Below are positions 17,875 through 28,000 of a DNA stretch of 64,000 bases, in pieces. The notes below the pieces were generated by a model. The model was not told where the DNA came from, did no database searches, and saw only the letters and a list, made by a program, of their open reading frames with translations. Made by a program: the position numbers and the translations under genes. The first letter of the stretch is position 1. Every line of letters begins with the position of its first letter. The stretch is from JAJRQY01 sp965224435 (GTDB lineage: Bacteria > Actinomycetota > Acidimicrobiia > Acidimicrobiales > SZUA-35). Where the stretch lies: contig OZ245048.1 of assembly GCA_965224435.1 (NCBI GenBank), forward strand, positions 2,046,001-2,110,000, read 5' to 3'.

Positions 17875-19158
17875 ATGCCTTCAACGTTCGAAGATGTCGA
17901 CCATCTACTTCGGCGTGCGGGATTCGGCGGCACGACGGCTGAGATCAACGCACTCATGCCACTGGAATGGCCCGATGTCGTCAATCACGTTCTGGATACC
18001 TCGGCTGCTCCGTCGCCCGAAGCTGGGCTCCCCAGCCATAGCAGCGGTAGTAGCTGGCAACGCTATATCGAGATTGTGCAAGTTTGGATGAACCGCTGCC
18101 GCGTTTCTCCTACGCCGATCCAAGAAAAGATGGTCCTGTTCTGGCACGGTCACCTGTGTTCCAGTATCGACAAGGTCTCCGACGCACGCCTCATGTTCGA
18201 CCAGAATCAGCTTTTTCGACGTGAAGGCCTGGGCGGATTCGAGAACCTGCTCCAGAAGGCGGCGGTCCAACCAGCCATGCTGCTCTATCTGGACAATGCC
18301 AGCAACGAGTCTGGTGATCCAAATGAGAACTTCGCCCGCGAACTCATGGAGCTGTTCACCCTCGGTGTTGGTCACTACAGCGAAGACGACGTGCGTGAGT
18401 CAGCCCGAGCCTGGACTGGACATGGCGTCGATGACGACGAGAGTCGCTACGAGTTTCACCCGGGCGATCACGACTACGGCCTCAAGACGTTCATGGGCGA
18501 CGAACGAGACTGGGACGGACCACAAATCATTGATCGGCTCCTGAACGGGCCAACCAAGATGCAAGTGGCTCGCTTCATCAGCACCAAGATCTGGGAGTTC
18601 TTTGCCTATAGCGAACCAGACCTTTCGCTGGTTGAGCAGCTGGCCACTGGCTTTGCTGCAAGCGGACTCGACATGACTGCACTGCTGCGGTCCGTGTTTT
18701 TGCACCCAGAATTTCGCTCCCAACGGAGTCGTCAAGGACTGGTCCGAAGCCCGATTGACTTCATTGTTGCCCTCATGCGCCGAACCGGCGTCGATGCGGC
18801 AGTTGCCCACCCAGAATGGAATACCGAGCCAATGGGTCAGGCTCCGTTTCAGCCGCCAAACGTGGCTGGCTGGAAGCAGAACGAGGCATGGATCAGCCCA
18901 TCAAACGTGTGGGGCAAGCGTTCCGCCGCAAGCACGGTCCGTTGGCACCTCCTGGAACACACCGACCTGTTGGACAATGACGATGCAACTGCAGCCGACG
19001 CGGTTGAAGCAGCCTTCCAGCTGTTTGGCATCTATAACCCCTCCGGGGCCAGCAGAAGCAATCTCGAACACTTCTACAACACCGAGCCACACGCATGGGC
19101 CCGTCGGGCTGGCTTGTTGCTCTTGACCCCACTCACTCCAGATTTTCAGATGGCCTGA
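17875..19158 (+). CDS. DUF1800 family protein
   Basis: A DUF1800 protein of 427 residues. It starts with HLLRRAGFGGTTAEI, characteristic of the family, and contains PNENFARELMELFTLGVGHYSEDDVRESARAWTG in pieces that match the conserved core. No transmembrane helix is clear. DUF1800 genes usually precede a DUF1501 gene, as here, where the next ATG is one base after the stop. The biochemical role of the pair is unknown; exported or surface-associated polysaccharide-related roles have been suggested but cannot be judged from sequence. Confidence 0.9.
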   Translation: MPSTFEDVDHLLRRAGFGGTTAEINALMPLEWPDVVNHVLDTSAAPSPEAGLPSHSSGSSWQRYIEIVQVWMNRCRVSPTPIQEKMVLFWHGHLCSSIDKVSDARLMFDQNQLFRREGLGGFENLLQKAAVQPAMLLYLDNASNESGDPNENFARELMELFTLGVGHYSEDDVRESARAWTGHGVDDDESRYEFHPGDHDYGLKTFMGDERDWDGPQIIDRLLNGPTKMQVARFISTKIWEFFAYSEPDLSLVEQLATGFAASGLDMTALLRSVFLHPEFRSQRSRQGLVRSPIDFIVALMRRTGVDAAVAHPEWNTEPMGQAPFQPPNVAGWKQNEAWISPSNVWGKRSAASTVRWHLLEHTDLLDNDDATAADAVEAAFQLFGIYNPSGASRSNLEHFYNTEPHAWARRAGLLLLTPLTPDFQMA

Positions 19159-19159
19159 T

Positions 19160-21157
19160 ATGCGCCTTGACACGACAATGATCCCCGAACCAACCCATTG
19201 CACGACGAGTTTTGGTGCCATGTCCCTTGGCCTGAAGCGGCGGCACTTCCTTCAGTCAATGGGAGCGGTTGGTGCCGCATCCATGCTGCCTCTCGCCCTC
19301 GCCGACATGGCTGAGGCGGCTTCTCCTGTTAGCCCGAGCGATGGCATCTTGTTGCTGATCACCATGAATGGTGGCTGTGACGCCCTGGATCTTGTGGTGC
19401 CTATCAGTGACGGCACCTACTATTCGAAGCGATCGGGCCTCGCAGTTCCTGCAGGTTCGACCCATCAGATCGATGCCAATCATGGTTTACACCCCGAGCT
19501 TGGAGCGATCAAGCAGCGTTGGGACGCTGGCCAAGTCGCGGTCATCGAAGGTGTCGGGGATCCGGCCGGAAACCTGAGCCACTTCGACAATATGGCCCGC
19601 ATCATGGCGGCTCGTACGGGTGAAGGAACCCGTCGCACTGGTTGGCTGGGACGCTACATCGATGATCTTCCTGGCGGAAACAGCGCCTTCCACGGTGTCG
19701 CTTTTGGTGGTTCGGTGCCCCTGGATTCCCAGGGCGCCCGCCGTCAATCAACGGCCCTGCGAACCAATCACAACAGTCTCGTCAATCCGAACACCGCCGA
19801 TGACTGGGAACGAAATCACATCCTGGCCATGCAGAGTTTCGGGCAGAGTTCAACCGGGCGGGGCGAGATAGCTGACCTTGTGGGCCGCGCCAGCTACGAC
19901 GCTGTCCAGATGGCCTATTCGGTTGCCCCCCTCTACAGCCCCGAACTCCCCGAAGGAGACCTCGCGGGCCAGATGGTCATGGCGGCCAGGTTGATCAATG
20001 CAAACCTGGGGATCCGGGTTTTCTCCCTCAACTTTGGTGACTTCGATGGGCACGCCGATCACCGTTCCCTGCACGATGACGGAATGCGTGAGCTGAACCA
20101 GGGGATCGAAGCGTTTTTCTCCGAACTGGCCTATGACTACCTGGACCAGGTCATGGTGCTGACCACCAGTGAGTTTGGTCGCCGCGTGCAACCGAATCGC
20201 TCTGGCGGTACTGATCACGGCTCGGCCGCCACCTATCTGGCCATCGGAACCCAGGTCAAGGGCGGTGTCTATGGGGCTGCTCCGTCGCTGACTAACCTCG
20301 ATGACCACAACAATATGCGGATCTCAGTCGACTACCGGTCCGTCTACGGAACGGTTCTTGATCGCTGGCTGAATGCTGATTCCTATCAGATCCTTGGTGG
20401 GTCCTATGAGGACCTGGACTTCACCCATGCCCCGGCAAGTGTGGATCCTGGCCCTCGGCCTTCCTTCCTCGCCGGTCTTGAGCGTCGCGATCAGATCATT
20501 CGCCTGTATCTGGCCTATTTCCTTCGCATGCCCGATACCGCCGGGTTGGACTTTTGGATTGGCCGCAGGCTCGGGGGAGCGTCTCTTGCTGGCATTTCCA
20601 CCGCCTTCGCAGAATCACCAGAGTTCCGCAGCAGCTACGGCAGCTTGTCCAACAGCGGCTTCGCCAGCCTCGTGTATCAGAATGTTCTTGGGCGCGAGCC
20701 CGATGCAGACGGCCTTGCCTTCTGGACGGCCGAGCTGGATCGAGGGGTATCGCGCGGAAACGTGATGATTGGTTTCTCCGATTCGGCCGAATACCGGGCA
20801 CAAACAGCACCCCAGATCGCCGAATTTGATCGGACTGGCCCCTTAGCCCGTCTCTACTACGCCTACTTCCTTCGGGCTCCGGACCGCGAGGGGCGGGACT
20901 ACTGGAACTCCACCGGAAAGTCCGTTGGCGAGATCAGCCAAGCGTTCTCTGAGTCAACCGAGTTCAAGAACCGGTACGGAGCCTTGTCCAACTCGGACTT
21001 CGTCGCTCTGGTTTACCGCAACGTGCTTGACCGGGAACCCGAAGCCGCTGGTCACCAGTATTGGACCAGGCATGTCGATCGCGGCTTGAGCCGAGGCGCC
21101 GTCATGGTGCAGTTCAGCGAGAGCACCGAATTCGTCACTGCCTTCACCGCAACGTAG
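19160..21157 (+). CDS. Secreted DUF1501 protein with two C-terminal DUF4214 domains
   Basis: The N terminus shows a Tat-like signal (KRRHFLQSMGAVGAASM, RR near residues 27-28), so the protein is probably exported folded. The DUF1501 sulfatase-like fold follows (TMNGGCDALDLVVP, NFGDFDGHADH, TSEFGRRVQPN, GTDHG). From about residue 450 there are two DUF4214 modules (RLYLAYFLRMPDTAGLDFW and RLYYAYFLRAPDREGRDYW), each with a second half (VYQNVLGREPDADGLAFW and VYRNVLDREPEAAGHQYW). DUF4214 is frequent in surface proteins. Coupled to the DUF1800 gene. Confidence 0.9.
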   Translation: MRLDTTMIPEPTHCTTSFGAMSLGLKRRHFLQSMGAVGAASMLPLALADMAEAASPVSPSDGILLLITMNGGCDALDLVVPISDGTYYSKRSGLAVPAGSTHQIDANHGLHPELGAIKQRWDAGQVAVIEGVGDPAGNLSHFDNMARIMAARTGEGTRRTGWLGRYIDDLPGGNSAFHGVAFGGSVPLDSQGARRQSTALRTNHNSLVNPNTADDWERNHILAMQSFGQSSTGRGEIADLVGRASYDAVQMAYSVAPLYSPELPEGDLAGQMVMAARLINANLGIRVFSLNFGDFDGHADHRSLHDDGMRELNQGIEAFFSELAYDYLDQVMVLTTSEFGRRVQPNRSGGTDHGSAATYLAIGTQVKGGVYGAAPSLTNLDDHNNMRISVDYRSVYGTVLDRWLNADSYQILGGSYEDLDFTHAPASVDPGPRPSFLAGLERRDQIIRLYLAYFLRMPDTAGLDFWIGRRLGGASLAGISTAFAESPEFRSSYGSLSNSGFASLVYQNVLGREPDADGLAFWTAELDRGVSRGNVMIGFSDSAEYRAQTAPQIAEFDRTGPLARLYYAYFLRAPDREGRDYWNSTGKSVGEISQAFSESTEFKNRYGALSNSDFVALVYRNVLDREPEAAGHQYWTRHVDRGLSRGAVMVQFSESTEFVTAFTAT

Positions 21158-21173
21158 CTTCTGACGGCCGTAT

Positions 21174-21195
21174 CCAAGTTGGCGATTGAACTTGG
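21174..21195. terminator. Short hairpin between convergent genes
   Basis: Seven-base arms (21174-21180 and 21189-21195) are exact reverse complements around 8 bases, placed 16 bases past the DUF1501 stop and before the convergent GGDEF-EAL gene. No T run, so the assignment is weak. Confidence 0.3.
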
Positions 21196-21219
21196 ACTGG
21201 CCTGAATCGGGGGCCTCGG

Positions 21220-23898
21220 TCAGGCGTCTATTCCGAGCGCTTCGAGCAGCTCACTGGCTGGGAGGGACCGGGAGAACAGATAGCCCTGCATCTCATCGGT
21301 GCCAAGGTCAACCATCCGCTCAGCTTGCTCGGTCGTCTCGACGCCTTCGGCCAAGATAGTGGCTCCCAGTATCTGGCCAGTGGCCATGATCATCTTGATC
21401 AAGTCTCGATCAGTATCGCTGCGGGTGACGGAGCTGACGAAGCTGGAGTCGATCTTGAGGATGTCGACAGGAAGGTGCCGCATCTGGGCCAGAGAGGTGT
21501 AGCCAGTTCCAAAGTTGTCAATAGCAATCTGAATCCCAACATCTCGGAGGCGCTGCAGACGTGGAGCGTGCAGATCGAGGTTCTCGAAGAGGGAGTTTTC
21601 CTTAACTTCCAGGGTCAGCCTCGTTGGGTCGAGCTCACCATTTTCGACCCGTTCAATAATGTCGCCGACAAATCCGTTGGACGAGAGATTGCGTCCAGAG
21701 ATATTAACGGAGATGGGTATGTCGCCTAAGACAGAGTGAGATGACCATTCCCTCATTTGAGTGCTCACTATGTCGAGGACTTGGCGGTCAATCTCGACTA
21801 TCAGATCCGAACGGTCCGCAAATTCAATGAAATTGGCTGCTTCGAGCAAGCCGTGCCCAGGTCGGTCCCAGCGGACGAGAGCTTCCAACGATTTCAGTTG
21901 ATGGTGTTCTGGACTGACAACTGCCTGGTAGTGGACACGGAACTCACCCCGGTCCAGCCCCCGCCGCAGCGCCTCGGTCAGACTCGCCTCCAGCGCTACC
22001 TGCTGGCGAAGCTGGTCATCGCAGACCTCAACCCGGCCTGATCCCAGGCCTTTCGCTCGGTAAACAGCGAGATCAGCGTCGCTGAGAAGTTGCTCGGGTA
22101 TCAAGTCATCCTCCGGTGAACCGAATGCGAGGCCAACACTGGCACCTACGCCCACGGTTACTCCATCGAATGTCATCTCGGCGCATACCGCACCAACAAG
22201 TCGCTGACCAAGCATGACGGCTTCATCAAGATCACTCACCTGGGCAGCAACGACAACGAATTCGTCGCCGCCAAGGCGCCCAACATGGTCACCGGGTCTG
22301 AGGGCGTTCTCAAGTCGTCGGGAGACCTCTTGCAGGACCGTGTCGCCGACCTGATGACCAAGACGATCATTAACTGACTTGAAACCGTCCAAGTCGATGA
22401 ACATCACTGCCAGCGCACTGCCGGAGTCTACCTGGGCACATATGGCTGCCTTGATGGCCTCGATGGAGGCGGATCGGTTGGCGATTCCTGTGAGACTGTC
22501 ATGGGTCGCTTCATGTTCCAGACGCTTACTGAACTCTTCGTTTCGCTTGATGGTTTCAGCAAGCATCTTTACCGCATCTTGAAGTGAAGATCCCAGGTTG
22601 CCTCTTACCTCAGTACTCAGCGACGGATCGTCCAGATTTCCACTGGCCAACGCCAAGGCTTGTTCTTGAGCCAGAGCGAGGTTGGTGTCTGCGGCCTCAA
22701 TTGCTCGTGCTGCCTCCCGCACCTCCATTGGCCCTTTCCTGGACACAGACCTATGGGAGGTTCCGGAGCTGAGATCGGCCGCAGATTGGGCGAGCTGGTC
22801 AAGGGGGCGAACGAGCATTCGCATGGAGCCAAGGACAGCAAGGCCGCTAGCGAGCAGAAAGAGTCCACCAATCAGGCTGGCTTCCCGAACTCGACTATTG
22901 CTTTCGGACTCCAGCTGACTCGCTACCGCTGCAAGGTCGTCTCCGCCCGCCTCGAGCAAGATGTTGTGTCGCTCTACCGAAGCGACCGAGGCGGAGAAGA
23001 TCACCTGAAAGCCGGAGATGATGTCGGACAGCATGGACAGCTTGAACTTCGGTGCGCTGTTTCCGTTGGCGAGCGCGTCCTCGACCTTGTCGTTCACGAT
23101 CTGACGGAATTGGATCACGTCGGGGTCTTGGTTGAGGATTGCCAGCGCTGAAGTCGTGCGGGAGTCCGGTTCGGAGAGTTCCTCCATCACCCCGATCGAG
23201 TCCTGGTAGGAGCTGTCTGAATCAAGGAGTATGAAGTACTGGGAGTTCAGGTCTTGACCCAGATCAAAGAGGGTGGCGTAGATTGCTGCCTGCTGGACTG
23301 CGACCTCGACACGAGATCGCTCCGCTGCTCCTAGGACCTCGACGGTTCGGGCTAGACCATCACCATTAGGAAGGTCACGAGACAAGCGCAGGAGCTCACG
23401 AAAGATCTGGTTGCTCGCTGCATCTACTAGCAACTGCGGCTCGCTATAGCGAGCCAGCAATTCCGGAGTGTTTTGGTCCGAGGTTCGGATGGAGCGAATT
23501 GAGTGCGCCAACTCCATTGCCACAGATGGACTAACTGTCGCTCGCGTGGCCAGTAGCTCAAAGAGGCCATCCGTCTTAGCGCGGGCCGTTTGCAACTCAG
23601 CAACAACATTGACACCAGCAACGTCTTGTACGAAGTCGGGTGGAAGCCGAACTTCTTCGAGGCCCCGCTCGATCAGGAACCAGTTCCGTTCCGATACAAA
23701 GGCGGTTCGAAGCTCGCCCATCAAAATGGCGTCCTCGGCGAGGATCTCCACTTCTTTAACCCGCGACCGTTCCTGCACGGCGGAGGAGACTTCGCGGGTT
23801 GAGAGCATGACAACCCCTACCAGAGGAATCGCGGCAAGGACAGCCAGTACCAGGACTACGGGAAGCCCACGGTTCCTTCTAGCGGTCGATGAGCTCAC
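21220..23898 (-). CDS. Membrane GGDEF-EAL protein with nitrate/nitrite-sensor-like extracytoplasmic domain
   Basis: A c-di-GMP signalling receptor. An N-terminal membrane helix, a long helical extracytoplasmic region resembling the NIT sensor domain, a second helix near residues 330-350 and a HAMP-like linker are followed by GGDEF (RLGGDEFVVV, about residue 543) and EAL (SLEALVRWDRPGHG, about residue 671) domains. The EAL loop reads IDNFGTGYTSL, with Asn in place of the second Asp of the usual DDFGTG, so phosphodiesterase activity is uncertain. GTG at 23898 is chosen because earlier starts would lie inside the upstream gene; it overlaps that gene by 20 bases. Confidence 0.88.
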   Translation of the reverse strand: MSSSTARRNRGLPVVLVLAVLAAIPLVGVVMLSTREVSSAVQERSRVKEVEILAEDAILMGELRTAFVSERNWFLIERGLEEVRLPPDFVQDVAGVNVVAELQTARAKTDGLFELLATRATVSPSVAMELAHSIRSIRTSDQNTPELLARYSEPQLLVDAASNQIFRELLRLSRDLPNGDGLARTVEVLGAAERSRVEVAVQQAAIYATLFDLGQDLNSQYFILLDSDSSYQDSIGVMEELSEPDSRTTSALAILNQDPDVIQFRQIVNDKVEDALANGNSAPKFKLSMLSDIISGFQVIFSASVASVERHNILLEAGGDDLAAVASQLESESNSRVREASLIGGLFLLASGLAVLGSMRMLVRPLDQLAQSAADLSSGTSHRSVSRKGPMEVREAARAIEAADTNLALAQEQALALASGNLDDPSLSTEVRGNLGSSLQDAVKMLAETIKRNEEFSKRLEHEATHDSLTGIANRSASIEAIKAAICAQVDSGSALAVMFIDLDGFKSVNDRLGHQVGDTVLQEVSRRLENALRPGDHVGRLGGDEFVVVAAQVSDLDEAVMLGQRLVGAVCAEMTFDGVTVGVGASVGLAFGSPEDDLIPEQLLSDADLAVYRAKGLGSGRVEVCDDQLRQQVALEASLTEALRRGLDRGEFRVHYQAVVSPEHHQLKSLEALVRWDRPGHGLLEAANFIEFADRSDLIVEIDRQVLDIVSTQMREWSSHSVLGDIPISVNISGRNLSSNGFVGDIIERVENGELDPTRLTLEVKENSLFENLDLHAPRLQRLRDVGIQIAIDNFGTGYTSLAQMRHLPVDILKIDSSFVSSVTRSDTDRDLIKMIMATGQILGATILAEGVETTEQAERMVDLGTDEMQGYLFSRSLPASELLEALGIDA

Positions 23899-24781
23899 CC
23901 TCGGTAGTCTCGGCCGATAGGAAGCGGCTATGACGGTAGCTCTCGGAGCTGCTGGAGGACTTGGCAGGCCCGTTCCAAATTGGAATCGTGCCCGTTTTGG
24001 GGTCAAATCCGTTGAGCCAGAGTGCGAACCACGGCGGGTCGACGAGATCTGACGGATGGTGGCTTGGCCACAACGAGACAAACAGGGCAGGCAAGAGGTC
24101 GAACGCGAAGCCAAAAGACCAGGTCAGGAGGTGTAGATGTACCACGGGACGGAAAACCTGGCGTTGTGCGAACAGCAAGCTCCAAGTCGACCACCAGGCA
24201 AAGAAGATCAGCAGAAACGTGGAAACGAGGATGCCAATGAACTGGGTCAGCCTCTTTCCGGAGACTGCCTGGAATACGTCATAGGCAACGCTCTTGTGTT
24301 CTACCTCTTCGGCCAGGTGCCACAGAAAGAGAGTGGAGGCAATTGGGTCGGCTCCATCGAACAATGACCCGAGCTGTCGCTCAGTCCAACGCGCTCCGGT
24401 GTAGGCCAGGGTCTCGAATCCTGCGGCAAAGGCCAGGTTGAACGCCTGCGAGCGATGCTCAAGTAGGTGGCTGAACGTCTTGTCCATTGCCCGTTCAACC
24501 CGTTGGAGTTTCGGATTGGATGCAACAACGATGTTGTTGAGCTTGCGGTGTTGCTTGTGGTGTTGCATTTCTTGCCCGGCATAGGCCGTTGCTTCGAGCT
24601 GTAGATCTGCGTCCAGATGGGGGATTGATCGCCGGACAGATTTGACAATATAGGGCTCGGCGTAGGGCATCATCAGTGAGACCGCATTGGCGACGCAAGC
24701 AAACTCGGGCAATCGGGGGTGCCACTCAGGTGCAAAGGAATCGTCATATTCGAACTTGATGGCGCGGACCTGGGCAGACAT
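23879..24781 (-). CDS. Metal-dependent hydrolase family PF10118 protein
   Basis: A roughly 300-residue protein of the PF10118 (predicted metal-dependent hydrolase) family. It carries clustered histidines and glutamates in a ferritin-like arrangement (GQEMQHHKQHRKLN, FLWHLAEEVEHKSVAYD), followed by two hydrophobic segments (TQFIGILVSTFLLIFFAWW and the LLTWSFGFAFDLLPALFVSLW stretch). The ATG at 24781 has GGAAAG five bases upstream and is preferred to the ATG at 24793. The 3' end overlaps the GGDEF-EAL start. The substrate is unknown. Confidence 0.82.
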   Translation of the reverse strand: MSAQVRAIKFEYDDSFAPEWHPRLPEFACVANAVSLMMPYAEPYIVKSVRRSIPHLDADLQLEATAYAGQEMQHHKQHRKLNNIVVASNPKLQRVERAMDKTFSHLLEHRSQAFNLAFAAGFETLAYTGARWTERQLGSLFDGADPIASTLFLWHLAEEVEHKSVAYDVFQAVSGKRLTQFIGILVSTFLLIFFAWWSTWSLLFAQRQVFRPVVHLHLLTWSFGFAFDLLPALFVSLWPSHHPSDLVDPPWFALWLNGFDPKTGTIPIWNGPAKSSSSSESYRHSRFLSAETTEGELIDR

Positions 24782-25094
24782 TGCACTTTCCATCGGCAGC
24801 CAGGCCCCTTTCGTGAGACTGCAAAGAGACGAGTCGCCAGCTGGATAGTAGGCTCGAGGCGGGTTTTCTGGTCGTATGCGGCTAGCCTCGTAGCCGTTCG
24901 GAGTTCTTGAACTCTGAATCAGCAGCTCTCGCTTCGTCAGCGCAGAGAACCCATTGCAGTATCGGATTCGTTCGCAGGGCATTGGGGCATTGCTCGCAAG
25001 AGCGGTAGCCGACGAGACATGCGTGTCCGTTCCCGAATTGCTGTCGGGCCTCTGGACATGACCCGACTTCCTAACCTGGATTGATCCCGAACCT
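24782..25094. other. 313-base divergent intergenic region
   Basis: It separates the PF10118 gene from the SNF2 helicase gene and must hold both promoters. The only structure I see is a small palindrome with arms 24901-24906 and 24909-24914. No tRNA, riboswitch or conserved short reading frame is recognised. Confidence 0.5.
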
Positions 25095-28000
25095 ATGCCT
25101 GCGCCGTCGGTTGTACCCGACAATATGACTGAGCTTGTTCAACACCATCTAGATGGTGTTGCCGACGAGAAAGCCCTCGATGTTCTGCAAGAGTCCCGAT
25201 CTGCTTGGATCGAGGAGCTCTATCGACGGTTGGATGACGCAGATTGGGCGATTGAAAATGCTCGCAAACGATTGAAGGGCAACGAACGCACGCTTGTCGT
25301 GTCTGACTTTGAGAGGGAGGCGTCCCGAATTGATGAGGTTCTCACTGAACTTGTCGGTCCAGCGCCTGAATCAACCTCAGACAGCCCGCAGATCGACAGT
25401 GCTCGGAGTTCCTCGAAGGAGTCTGAGGGGTCTCCAGTTCGTGTCGGGACTGCTGATCCGCAGCTACAACTTGGCTGGCTTCCCGGCAGGATCATCGCCT
25501 TCGTCGCTGGGTATGAAGCAGTCCCTGAAACATCAGATCAGGTCATTGACCGCTTAGCGACAGCCGGGGCAGCGAGAGACGTCTGGGAGCCCTTCCAGTC
25601 CGTTCGGCTGCCCGACGGTGAAAAGGCTGAAACGGTCAGTGCCCCAATTGACACCGTGCTGGGTTGGATCGTCTCGCTGGCAAACACCTCAGACGACGAA
25701 TCTACGGGCACGAGCGTGGCCTGGATGGGCCACGCCGCATCGCTCGCTGTCAAGCTCGTCAGTCAGGGCCGCATGGTGCCTCAGCTCAAGAAGACGAGGC
25801 GGGCTCGACGAGAAGGCGCAGGCCAACAGGGGGACACCAAGCCGAACAGCGATAACAAGGATGCGACGAGACAGGGCGACGGTGCGTTCTTTGCCGTGCA
25901 ATGGGCCCCAACCTTGATTGATTTGTCTGAACTCACACAACTTGCAAGTTCTCTACCGCATTCGGTTACTGCGTTGGGACATCGCCAAGACGGTCGCCAA
26001 TCCACCCAGGCCATTGTCGCTGACCTGATTGATGCGATTTGTCGCTCAGCGGCCAGTCGGATGGATGTACCGGCCGGTCCACCGTCTCCGAAGAACAAGA
26101 GCGAGATCGCCGAGGCCGTTCTTGCCAACCTTGGCGGCACACCGTTCCCTGCCCCCAATCGTGTTGGTGCCGATGTAAGTCGTCGAATGGAACAATGGGC
26201 CCGCCCGGTAACCGGGGCCTTGAAGTTCAGTCTCATCATCGAGTTAAGCCCTCCAGATGACATGAACGCTTGGTATTTGCGGGTCTTGTGGGCTAACAAC
26301 GATGGGGCACTCGAGCCGGTCGAAGCTGGCCTCGTCAACACGTCCAACACTCGTCGCAAGGAGATTCGGGACCAGCTCACCCGACTCGAATTGCTGTTCC
26401 CACCACTATTGCGTCCCGGGGCAGCCAGACGCGGAGAAGTGATCCTTAGTCAGGATGAGGCCTGGACCCTCATGACAACCACCGGTGATGTGCTGACTGC
26501 CGCTGGGTTTGAGGTCCGGGTGCCAAAGTTGTCTCGGAAGAAGCCTGCCCCTTCGCTTCGAATGACCTCAGACGACGCCGAATCGGTGGTTGGCGCTCAG
26601 CAACTGGCCAATGTTCGCTGGTCAGCCATGTTCGGCGACGTTGAGCTAACAGCCGAAGAGATAAAGCGCCTGGCCAGTCAGGCCAGGCCCCTCATCCAAT
26701 CGCATGGACAGTGGGTTGAACTTGACCAGATCGATCTTGCCGCGGCGGCTGCAGCACTCGAAGAACGAGACGACATCAATCGCCTGACTGGCGCGGAGAT
26801 GCTCCGCCATGCGCTGGGTCTAGAAGGAACGCAGCTAGCCGGAGGTATGTCCCTCGCTGGCGGTGGTTGGGCTGACGACCTGCTCAAGAGTGCCGCCTCC
26901 ATTCCATCGGATCTGCCAATCACCCCTGACGGATTTCAAGGCGAGCTTCGTACCTATCAGGCCGACGCCTTGGCTTGGTTAGGTTTCCTGGATGCTGCTG
27001 GCCTGGGGGGCTGCCTTGCGCTGGATATGGGCTTAGGCAAAACGCCAACGATGTTGGCTCATGCCTTCTTGACCAGAGACCGCGGCCCGACATTGGTCAT
27101 TGCTCCTCCTGCGGTGGTTGGAAACTGGGCAGCCGAAGCGAAAAGATTCGTGCCCGGCGCCCGGGTGCGGGTTCACCATGGCCCCAATCGCACTACCGAT
27201 GTTGGCATCCCGGCCATGGTGGAGCGAGCCGACATCGTGATAACCACCTACGGAACGGCCGTACGAGATATTGGTGCATTGGAAAAAGTCCAGTGGAACA
27301 AGGTGGTTCTCGATGAGGCACAAGCAATCAAGAACCCGGCTAGCGATACGGCACGACAGCTTCGCCGCTTCGAGGCTCATTCCCGAATCGCCTTGACCGG
27401 CACCCCGATTGAAAATGGACTCGGCGACCTTTGGGCCATCTTGGACTGGGCCAACCCCGGCTTGGTTGGCAGCCGTACGGCCTTTATTGCTCAGCTATCG
27501 GTGACCACCAAGGATCGGTCCGATGCTGCCGAAGGAGCGTTGCGAGCGCTGAACGGCATCCTTGTTTTCCGTCGGACAAAACTTGAGCCTGCCATTGCCG
27601 CTGAGTTGCCGGACAGAATCGACGAGCTTGACCATTGCGCCATGACTCCAGAACAGGTTGGTCTCTATCAGGCTGTACTGGACAACCTTGTCGCCCAGAC
27701 AATGGAGGGCGATGACACTCCACGTCAGAAGGGAGCGGTTCTGGTGGCGATCACCGCCCTCAAGCAGATCTGTAACCACCCCGTGAATTATCAGGACGAT
27801 GACAAGGGCCTCGAGGGTCGATCTGGCAAGTTGGCCAGAGCCAATGAGATCGTGGACACGGTATTTGCGGCCAACGAAAAGGTATTGATCTTCACTCACT
27901 TCGCTTCGTGGGGAGAAAAGCTAGCCAAGTACTTGTCCGATCGGACTAAGAAGCCAATTGCCTGTTACCACGGTGGTCTGTCCCGTTCGGCTCGTGATCG

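Noticed and set aside
24901..24914. tRNA-like arm in the divergent region before the SNF2 gene
   Set aside because: Only a 6-base palindrome with a 2-base centre; no acceptor stem or T/D arms fit around it.
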